A stretch of DNA of 64,000 bases from Anaerobutyricum hallii (GTDB taxonomy: Bacteria > Bacillota > Clostridia > Lachnospirales > Lachnospiraceae), in contig NZ_LT907978.1 of NCBI RefSeq assembly GCF_900209925.1, positions 3,133,001 to 3,197,000 on the forward strand. Direction: 5' to 3'. Positions within the stretch are counted from its first letter, which is position 1; each line of letters opens with the position of its first letter. The notes beneath the pieces were generated by a model. It saw only the letters and a list, made by a program, of their open reading frames with translations. It made no database searches and was not told the DNA's origin. Shown here piece after piece: positions 57,955-64,000 of the stretch. The translations under genes and the position numbers were made by a program.

Positions 57955-58752
57955 TTATTTGTTATCGTTATTATCGGTGTTCTTTTTTCTTCTGGATCTG
58001 CTTCTTCTATTTCCTGTTGAAGTCTTTCCTTTAGAAGGTTCTGCTTTTTTATCAGAATCTTTCTTCGTTTCAGTCTCTTCAGGTGCTGCTTCCTCTGTTT
58101 CCGGTTTCTCTACTGGAGTCTCTTCTGCCGGAGCTTCCGGTGCAGGTTCTTCTGCCTTCGGCTCTTCTACAGGAGCTTCTTCCACTGGAGCTTCTTCTAC
58201 AGGAGGTTCCTCTGCAGGTTCTTCTGCTTTTGGTTCCTCTACAGGAGCTTCCTCTTTGACCTCTTCCGTTTCAGGTTCTTCTGATGTCGGCTCTTCTTCT
58301 TCGGATTCTTCCACTACAGGCGGTTCAGGTGCTTCCTCAGTTACTACCTCAACCTCTGGTTCTGTTTTTGGTTTCCAGTTCTTTACAAGTACCGGTTTCT
58401 TAGTATCTCCCTTTGGACGATAACCTTCTGCAAGAGCGATATCTCCACCAACAGTTTCTCTGTTGTCTACGAGTAATTCTCTCATGCCGTCTGCCGGTCT
58501 TGCCTTTAACAGTGTACTCTTTGTTCCACTTAATGAACCGTTAACTGCTTCTGCTGCTTTCTTACCTGCTGCGATTGCTGCTCTACATGCTCCGACGTTA
58601 CCTTCTACTTTTACAGTACACATTCCGCCGCCTTTTGCATATTCATAACCAAGCAGTCTTACATTAGCAGACTTAACAGCCGCATCTGCTGCTGCCACAC
58701 AGGCAGCTAAACCAAAGGTTTCGATGAAACCAAGACATTTATTGTTAGACAC
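57955..58752 (-). CDS. BMC-domain shell protein with long acidic Glu/Pro tail and basic end
   Basis: About 265 residues. An N-terminal single BMC domain (about 1-85; GFIETFGLAACVAAADAAVKSANVRLLGYEYAKGGGMCTVKVEGNVGACRAAIAAGKKAAE) is followed by a short linker and a degenerate repeat tract of about 95 residues built from units such as EEAPVEEPKAEEPAEEPP, then a very basic end (KGKTSTGNRRSRSRRKKN). PduK also has a C-terminal extension, but that one is an Fe-S domain. The start is taken at the GTG 7 nt after AGGAGG. It lies between pduH and eutJ. The tail might bind cargo or neighbouring shells; this is inference. Confidence 0.85.
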   Translation of the reverse strand: MSNNKCLGFIETFGLAACVAAADAAVKSANVRLLGYEYAKGGGMCTVKVEGNVGACRAAIAAGKKAAEAVNGSLSGTKSTLLKARPADGMRELLVDNRETVGGDIALAEGYRPKGDTKKPVLVKNWKPKTEPEVEVVTEEAPEPPVVEESEEEEPTSEEPETEEVKEEAPVEEPKAEEPAEEPPVEEAPVEEAPVEEPKAEEPAPEAPAEETPVEKPETEEAAPEETETKKDSDKKAEPSKGKTSTGNRRSRSRRKKNTDNNDNK

Positions 58753-58795
58753 CTTCACACCTCCTCACATTTCAGAATTAATTGATTGTAAAGCC

Positions 58796-59158
58796 TTAAT
58801 CCAGAACTTTGAATGGCATTTTCTTTACCAGTCTTGCGGCATTAGCGCCGATTTTCCGGAACAGCTCTGTCTGATATAACTTAATCTTAAAAAGAGGGGC
58901 CGCCTTATCCAGCTTCTCATGCTGAAGAACAACGCCTTCTTTGCTGATACCAACGCCCACCCCTAATCTTGAATTCAAGCTGGCATTATGTGCAAGTTCT
59001 AATACGGAACTGCAATGCTCTGCCTGAACATCATAGGGGATGCCTTCCTCTTCGATTCCAAGAAGGACACTGACAAAATCAGCTTCAGAAAGGTGATCAC
59101 AGTCATAAAAAACTTTCACTGAAGGTCTGTTATCAATTACTGTATTGCTTCCTTCCAT
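58796..59158 (-). CDS. pduH: Diol dehydratase reactivase small subunit PduH
   Basis: 120 residues. PduH has a fold like the dehydratase beta subunit and swaps with it when the PduG-PduH complex releases damaged cobalamin from the enzyme. Seen: PSVKVFYDCDHLSEADFVSVLLGIEEEGIPYDVQ (13-46), LNSRLGVGVGISKEGVVLQHEKL (75-97) and the C-terminal LFRKIGANAARLVKKMPFK. Similar GVGI wording is seen in PduD. SD AGGAG before the ATG; it starts 9 bp after pduG ends. Confidence 0.93.
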   Translation of the reverse strand: MEGSNTVIDNRPSVKVFYDCDHLSEADFVSVLLGIEEEGIPYDVQAEHCSSVLELAHNASLNSRLGVGVGISKEGVVLQHEKLDKAAPLFKIKLYQTELFRKIGANAARLVKKMPFKVLD

Positions 59159-59167
59159 AATTGTCTC

Positions 59168-60982
59168 CTATACATCAGCACAAGACATCGCAAGTCCTGT
59201 TGCTACCGCATTACGAGGGCCTTCGCATCCGCGAATGTTTCCCCGACCAGCTACTATATTATATTGTGATAATGCATCAGTTACGAGAGTCGGCACCTCG
59301 AAGTCGAGTGCAGAACCACCTACTAATACTACAAATTCGATATCACGAACATTACCGGTAGGACTTACCTTCGCTAATGAACGAATCGCATTTGTTACAA
59401 ATACTTTCTTCTTTGCATTGGTTCTTACCATCTTAATCTTTTCCATGGAATCCTGTCCCTCAATTGGAACAAGCTCTCCCTCTTCTTTGACTAAGACAAC
59501 CTTTGCAAATACATTTGGATCTAACGGTTTTTCGAAGAACTGAACCGTTCCATCTTCGTGACGGATATGGAAAAGGCTCTCAACTTTTGCAAGAGAATAC
59601 TTTTTAATATCTTCTGCTGTATTGAAATCCTCCAGCCCTAGTTCTGACTGAATAAGTAAAGTTACCATATTTCCGGCTCCTGCCAGATGGACAAGCTTTA
59701 CATTTCCTTCTCTGTCTTTAATTGAAGCATCCGTTGATCCTGCTCCCATATCTACTATGGCAAGTGGTACATTTGTACCCGGTGTAGTTAAAGCCCCTTT
59801 AATAGCCATATCTGCCTCAACACCGCCAACATATACAGGGATTTTTAATCGGTCTGTCAATTCTTCCGCAATCATCTTCATCTGAAGACGGTCTGCCTTA
59901 ACCATGGCAGCAATTCCTACTGCACTTTCTAAAGAAAATTCATTTGCGAGACCACCTTTAATCTTCTGAGGATTATAAGTATCTACAGCAAGTAAATCCT
60001 GAATTTTGATATCTTTTGGATGCTGGTTTGTAAGATTTGACATAACCTGACGAACTTTTTCAAGCATACCGCCGGCATTGGTTCCAGGTTCACCTTTAAT
60101 ATCTTCGATGACTGGGACGCTGTTTACAGCTTCCATCATCTTCTCGGCTCCCTCTTCTACGCCAACGATTACTTTTTTCTTTGCGCCTATAATCTCAATA
60201 GAACCGGCAGGTATACGTCTTTCTTTTACGTCTCCTTCCGGTGTTTTAATGACAACGGCAGAACGATTTCCGATTAACGCGCGGGCAATCGGTACAACCT
60301 GTTTTGTATCTTCCGGTGACAGTTTGAATAATGTTGCGATACCATATGGGTTAGAGAGTACTTCGACAACTCCGCCAACAGGGGCAACTTCTACTGCACA
60401 TAACATTCCGAGAGGTACTTTATCAATCATACCCACCTCATCAACGATAGGAATCTTCTTTTCAAGCCTGTTGTTAATCAAAACGCCATCATCGCGCTGG
60501 ACAATGGCACCTGTAATGTTAAATATTTTGTTATATCGGTTAATGAGTGCAGCGGCAGCTTCAAAGGAAACTTCTGCCGGAATAACCACAATTACATCTC
60601 CTCCATCTTTGACAGTATCTAATCTGTCGATGCGCTGAGATATTCCAACACCAATCCCAATACCACCAGGAGTATTGGGATTGTGTCCAATCATAGTAGA
60701 TTCCGTGATAATAGTTTCGGTAATGGTCTCCATAGCGACATCACCGATAACGGGAGCGGCTTCATTGATACGAACTTCATCAAGATCACTGATTTCAAAG
60801 CCAACTTTATCAAGTGCCTTCTTCAGTGACTGAAAAACTCCGTGTATGTTCTGTTTCGTTCCTTTGATTCCAGTGGTACTTGTAATACCACTGGAAAGAA
60901 ACGTCACATTTTTACCATCAATTCTGGCAATCGCAGTTTCCGTTGTTGCATTGCCAATATCAACGCCCGCAACTAATTTCAC
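59168..60982 (-). CDS. pduG: Diol dehydratase reactivase large subunit PduG
   Basis: 604 residues; ASKHA-type molecular chaperone that uses ATP to remove cyanocobalamin or damaged cofactor from diol dehydratase. MKLVAGVDIGNATTETAIARI at the N-terminus is the phosphate-1 motif; LAIVDMGAGSTDASIKDREGN (about 415-435) is phosphate-2, followed by FVVLVGGSALDFEVP (adenosine) and ending GPRNAVATGLAMSCADV. The start is a GTG after GGAGG. It lies 32 bp after pduE and 9 bp before pduH. Function is secure by family and context. Confidence 0.95.
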   Translation of the reverse strand: MKLVAGVDIGNATTETAIARIDGKNVTFLSSGITSTTGIKGTKQNIHGVFQSLKKALDKVGFEISDLDEVRINEAAPVIGDVAMETITETIITESTMIGHNPNTPGGIGIGVGISQRIDRLDTVKDGGDVIVVIPAEVSFEAAAALINRYNKIFNITGAIVQRDDGVLINNRLEKKIPIVDEVGMIDKVPLGMLCAVEVAPVGGVVEVLSNPYGIATLFKLSPEDTKQVVPIARALIGNRSAVVIKTPEGDVKERRIPAGSIEIIGAKKKVIVGVEEGAEKMMEAVNSVPVIEDIKGEPGTNAGGMLEKVRQVMSNLTNQHPKDIKIQDLLAVDTYNPQKIKGGLANEFSLESAVGIAAMVKADRLQMKMIAEELTDRLKIPVYVGGVEADMAIKGALTTPGTNVPLAIVDMGAGSTDASIKDREGNVKLVHLAGAGNMVTLLIQSELGLEDFNTAEDIKKYSLAKVESLFHIRHEDGTVQFFEKPLDPNVFAKVVLVKEEGELVPIEGQDSMEKIKMVRTNAKKKVFVTNAIRSLAKVSPTGNVRDIEFVVLVGGSALDFEVPTLVTDALSQYNIVAGRGNIRGCEGPRNAVATGLAMSCADV

Positions 60983-61014
60983 TTCTCATACCTCCGTTGA
61001 AATCAATCAACTAA

Positions 61015-61509
61015 TTATTTTTTTAAACGGTTACGTTTTTCGTAAATGTCTGCAGCTTCTTTAACGAAGTTACCACTTACTGTAGCACCGTATTCATTGA
61101 TTAACTCATCACCGATTGCATATAATTCAGCTTTTGTTGAACGATATGGTCTAAGAGCGTTATAAATCTCAAGAAGTCTTGCATCAGGTACTGGGATTAA
61201 CTCACCAGCTCTTCTTAAGTTTGTTGCGAAGAATCCACGTCCTGCAGATTCAGCAACCTGAGCCTGTAATTCCAGAGTTTCTTTTGTGATACGGAAATCT
61301 TTAGCGTCTAACTTACCGTCGATAACACCCTGTAATGTTAACTCGTCTAAAGTTTTTCCAGAAGCACTCTTGATTAATTCTGGTTTTTTCTCTCCCAGTG
61401 GGTAATCTTCAACCGTAACCTTGCCTTCACATTCGCAGGCTGCGGCAGAACCCTGCATGTTTTTCATAACTTCCTGCATAATCTGTCTTACTAATAATTC
61501 CTGATCCAC
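61015..61509 (-). CDS. pduE: Diol/glycerol dehydratase small subunit PduE
   Basis: About 164 residues. The N-terminal VDQELLVRQIMQEVMKNMQ forms an amphipathic helix like those that drive packing or subunit assembly, followed by the small-subunit domain (DYPLGEKKPELIKSASGKTLDELTLQGVIDGKLDAKDFRITKETLELQAQVAESAGR and the C-terminal LRPYRSTKAELYAIGDELINEYGATVSGNFVKEAADIYEKRN). I place the start at the GTG 8 nt after GGAGG; a GTG three codons earlier overlaps the SD. It assembles with PduC and PduD. Confidence 0.93.
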   Translation of the reverse strand: MDQELLVRQIMQEVMKNMQGSAAACECEGKVTVEDYPLGEKKPELIKSASGKTLDELTLQGVIDGKLDAKDFRITKETLELQAQVAESAGRGFFATNLRRAGELIPVPDARLLEIYNALRPYRSTKAELYAIGDELINEYGATVSGNFVKEAADIYEKRNRLKK

Positions 61510-61524
61510 GATTGACACCTCCGT

Positions 61525-62172
61525 TTATTTAAATACAACTTTAAGAGCTTTAGGAGCTTTATCTCTGTCTGCATGCTCTGTTTCTTTGATGTGCAGTACA
61601 GCGGATAAAGCCTGGAATTTAGGTCTTGCCATCTGGTCATTCTTTACAGGTACCGGATTTGGTGATTCACCTTTAGCGTACTGAGCAGCGTTCTTTCCGA
61701 TTGCTCTGTATGTTTCAAGGTCAATAAGTGGGCACTGTGGGAATAACTCTAAGTTAGACAGCGGTGGAAGGTCTTTCTGATGGATTACAGTTGTACCTTT
61801 GGACTGAATTCCAATACCGATTCCTGATCCTGATAATTCAGCAGCATCATGAGCGATGAAAGATACATCGGATGTTCTGTAAACTTTAACGATTCTACAG
61901 GAAACTCCTTCTTCCTCTAAACCAGCCATGATTTCTTTAACGATAGCTGCATGAGGAACACCAACGATGTTAGTTGTCTGGGATTCTCCGAATGCAGGAG
62001 CTAAACCTAAAACAACTTCGTTAGGATTTGTACCTTTTTCAGCGTCACCGATTTCAGTGATCTGCATACCAGGGCATTCATAAGCTTCTTCAGCTGCTGC
62101 TGAGGAAGTTGTGTTCATTTCTTTAAGAACTTCAGCGATAACACTTTTTAATAATTTTTCATCAATTGCCAT
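61525..62172 (-). CDS. pduD: Diol/glycerol dehydratase medium subunit PduD
   Basis: 215 residues. [19 protein letters not shown] (1-19) is an encapsulation-type amphipathic helix, as known for PduD of Salmonella, followed by a Thr/Ser/Ala linker and the cobalamin-facing body ([80 protein letters not shown]). It forms an alpha-beta-gamma complex with PduC and PduE. SD AAGGTG precedes the ATG. It lies 23 bp after pduC. Confidence 0.95.
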   Translation of the reverse strand: MAIDEKLLKSVIAEVLKEMNTTSSAAAEEAYECPGMQITEIGDAEKGTNPNEVVLGLAPAFGESQTTNIVGVPHAAIVKEIMAGLEEEGVSCRIVKVYRTSDVSFIAHDAAELSGSGIGIGIQSKGTTVIHQKDLPPLSNLELFPQCPLIDLETYRAIGKNAAQYAKGESPNPVPVKNDQMARPKFQALSAVLHIKETEHADRDKAPKALKVVFK

Positions 62173-62195
62173 TATGGTTCACCTTCCTTACTCGA

Positions 62196-63857
62196 TTAAA
62201 GTTTAGCCGGATCTACTGCAGTACGGATATCAGACAGTTTCTCCCAAAGTTCTGGGCTGATCTGGTAACCTGTCATAGGTCCTTCATAGCAGTTAGGGCT
62301 GTTAACAGCAGAAATTACATGGAATTTATCATCAAGCATGGAAGCTGTATGTAAGTAGTCACCAACAACTTTAGCTTTCTGAATGTTGAAGATAGACTCT
62401 GCAACGTCTTCGAAACCACCCTTGTAAAGAGCTTTAACGAAATCAATACCTGTAACACCACGGTTAAGCATATCTGTAGCAGCTTTAAGGTCAGCTACAA
62501 CGTCACGGTCTGGCATATCCTGTGATCCACGAGCATATGTACCAGCTTCAACTTCTTCATCTGTAATTTCAGGTAAACCTAATTCACGGAACAGTGCCTG
62601 AATAGCTCTTGCAGCTTTGTTACGTGCTGCAACAACTTCTTCTTCTCTTGCAGGAAGAAGACCAGCATCTACTCTTAAGTCACGCTGGATTACTACCCAG
62701 TCATCATAATCGTCTGCATCCCAGTTAGATCCTGCGAACATGTTGTCGTAGTTAGGTGTTGCAGAATATCCGGAACAGATGTAGTCAGTTCCAGGAATGA
62801 ACTGAGGGATAGAACGAGCAACTCTACGAAGATCAGAATGTGTAAATGTCTGGTCATTAGAGGAAGCGTTCTCAAGGTCAAGCATAGCAGCGATTAAGTT
62901 CTCACATGCAACGGCGCGGATACCACCAGGTACAGCGGCTGGAACACCGATACAAGATACGGAACCATTCTGTGTTCCCTGAACACCAGCACCACGAGTA
63001 ACACCAAGACATCTAGCCTCAAGGTAAAGCATGGATTTTCCTTCTGCCATACCCATCTGAACTTCTGAACCAGTACCAGATGTAAATCTCATCTTAACAC
63101 CACGAGATGCGTAGCAGGATGCTAAGAAAGCTTTTGACCAAGGAGTATCATCACCATCCATGAATACGTCTTCAGTTCCGTATACGGATACTGTCTCAGC
63201 GTAAGCGGTGTAACCTCTCATACCTAAGTCAAGCTCTGTAGCTTCTTCTACAGCACACTGTGTAAGGATACCAGGACGTCCAACGTTAGCACCTAACATA
63301 ATAGCGATAGCGTTAAATGGAGCGTAACGTACGATACCTACTGTTGTCTCCATCTCAGCGAATCCACGAACTGCTGCTTCTGCTGCATCTGCTGCAATCT
63401 GAATCATGTTATCTTTTACGTTTGTAACGTGACACTGGTTAGCTGGTTTTAAACGACATCTCATCTTGGTAATACCCATCATAACTTCAAGTACGTTCAG
63501 GTTACCAACGATTTCAACTAACTTAGCAGGTGTAACTGCTGTAGTATATTTTAAGCACTCTGCTCTTGGTACGTTAATGTCTACTAACATACGTGCAATC
63601 TGCAGAGAATCTGTAGCCATAGCCTCTTCTGCAAAGTCAAGGTTAATAGCGTATTTAGCAATGAATGCATCAAGCATATCAAAGTCTTCTTTGGTTTTTC
63701 CATCCATCTCAACGACTTCGCCGTTTACGATCTTGATAGATGGAGTAGGATCGAATGGGCTGTTCATGGCAATGAAGCCTACTTCTGGCCATTCTTTTGC
63801 ATAACCATCCTGGTTAACAGGTCTTTGATCTAAATATTCAAAACGTTTACTTCTCAC
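62196..63857 (-). CDS. pduC: Adenosylcobalamin-dependent diol/glycerol dehydratase large subunit PduC
   Basis: About 553 residues, the same length as PduC of Salmonella (554). The TIM barrel binds substrate and adenosylcobalamin. It starts at the GTG giving MRSKRFEYLDQRPVNQDGY, which matches the family N-terminus; the frame would allow six more codons from a TTG, but with no SD. Seen: FIAMNSPFDPTPSIKIVNGEVVEMDG, MTKMRCRLKPANQCHVTNVKDN, GTGSEVQMG and FIPGTDYICSGYSATPNYDNMFAGSNWD. It dehydrates 1,2-propanediol to propionaldehyde or glycerol to 3-hydroxypropionaldehyde; which one is not decidable here. The operon promoter and pduA/pduB lie outside the window. Confidence 0.96.
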   Translation of the reverse strand: MRSKRFEYLDQRPVNQDGYAKEWPEVGFIAMNSPFDPTPSIKIVNGEVVEMDGKTKEDFDMLDAFIAKYAINLDFAEEAMATDSLQIARMLVDINVPRAECLKYTTAVTPAKLVEIVGNLNVLEVMMGITKMRCRLKPANQCHVTNVKDNMIQIAADAAEAAVRGFAEMETTVGIVRYAPFNAIAIMLGANVGRPGILTQCAVEEATELDLGMRGYTAYAETVSVYGTEDVFMDGDDTPWSKAFLASCYASRGVKMRFTSGTGSEVQMGMAEGKSMLYLEARCLGVTRGAGVQGTQNGSVSCIGVPAAVPGGIRAVACENLIAAMLDLENASSNDQTFTHSDLRRVARSIPQFIPGTDYICSGYSATPNYDNMFAGSNWDADDYDDWVVIQRDLRVDAGLLPAREEEVVAARNKAARAIQALFRELGLPEITDEEVEAGTYARGSQDMPDRDVVADLKAATDMLNRGVTGIDFVKALYKGGFEDVAESIFNIQKAKVVGDYLHTASMLDDKFHVISAVNSPNCYEGPMTGYQISPELWEKLSDIRTAVDPAKL

Positions 63858-64000
63858 GGTCTCAACACCTCTCAAATTCTCAATTAAACTATCTTTTACT
63901 TTAAATCATCTGTTCAAAATCTATTTAAAATAAAAGGATTACAATATCCATCTGCAGGCTCTCACCCCCGCTTTGTGGATATCTCATGCATTATTCCTTA

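Noticed and set aside
57959-58423. Ser/Gly-rich plus-strand frame of 154 residues
   Set aside because: It is the complement of the Glu/Pro repeat tract of the shell protein; composition is a by-product of the repeat.

Overview
The window looks like a chromosomal segment of an anaerobic, spore-forming, butyrate-producing Firmicute of the Lachnospiraceae. The closest match I can suggest from gene content is Anaerobutyricum (Eubacterium) hallii-like. The reasons are low-GC DNA, strong Shine-Dalgarno sites, a butyryl-CoA:acetate CoA-transferase gene beside phosphotransacetylase, SpoIID/SpoIIQ-type engulfment genes, and a Pdu-type coenzyme B12-dependent diol dehydratase microcompartment operon. 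The species name is inference.

Layout. 0-12.5 kb: housekeeping and small operons (trmL, an Lrp-type regulator with an aminotransferase, an AIR-synthase-like gene, a VanW-domain protein, a 34-residue membrane protein, a B12-binding radical SAM protein, two tRNA-Gly genes, a lipoprotein/membrane protein pair, a solitary methylthioribose-kinase-like gene, tRNA-Phe, an ArsR regulator, cysE). 13.2-18.6 kb: a six-gene minus-strand operon, an expanded TerY-P phosphorylation module with two vWA proteins, one intact kinase, one N-lobe-less pseudokinase, a PP2C phosphatase and a zinc-binding protein. 19-32.8 kb: asnS, a secreted propeller-like protein, a cytidylate-kinase-like gene with a small partner, a phosphoesterase, DUF4867, the CoA-transferase, pta, a Na/Pi transporter, an RluA-type synthase and a PAP2 protein. 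32.8-41 kb: tRNA-Leu and tRNA-Tyr, a decayed BrnT/BrnA pair, a GH13 enzyme, a DEAD-box helicase, a nitrilase-family amidase, hemolysin III and a GIY-YIG protein. 41.3-46.2 kb: spoIIQ-like and spoIID, an IS1182-family element with a frameshifted transposase, and a YefM/YoeB toxin-antitoxin pair. 46.8-50.2 kb: an eutS-eutP-kinase-kinase cluster. 51.4-63.9 kb: the minus-strand pdu operon (pduC-D-E-G-H, a BMC shell protein with a long acidic tail, eutJ, a flavoprotein gene, pduN, pduO, pduP, pduS, pduT), whose upstream part (probably pduA/pduB) lies outside the window.

How parts fit. The pdu genes would dehydrate 1,2-propanediol or glycerol inside a protein shell, reactivate and re-adenosylate the B12 cofactor (PduGH, PduO, PduS) and convert the aldehyde to acyl-CoA (PduP). 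The nearby eutS-eutP cluster supplies another shell protein and a GTPase, but carries two methylthioribose-kinase-like genes in place of the usual ethanolamine genes. A third paralogue lies at 9.2 kb. This points to a sugar-kinase function tied to a microcompartment, for example 5-deoxy- or 5-methylthio-pentose salvage feeding lactaldehyde and propanediol. That is a hypothesis.

The most unusual feature is non-coding. Almost every large intergenic gap holds one or more long palindromes of about 100-170 bp. They fall into a few families with a conserved, non-symmetric core. The flanking arms differ between copies but stay self-complementary within each copy, and several families share outer border motifs (AGACGA on one side, TCTGTGT on the other). 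Most lie just 3' of stop codons. Half copies, inverted cores, an IS insertion and a copy that reaches a gene's stop codon show they are mobile or recombining. I regard them as the best candidate here for something undescribed.
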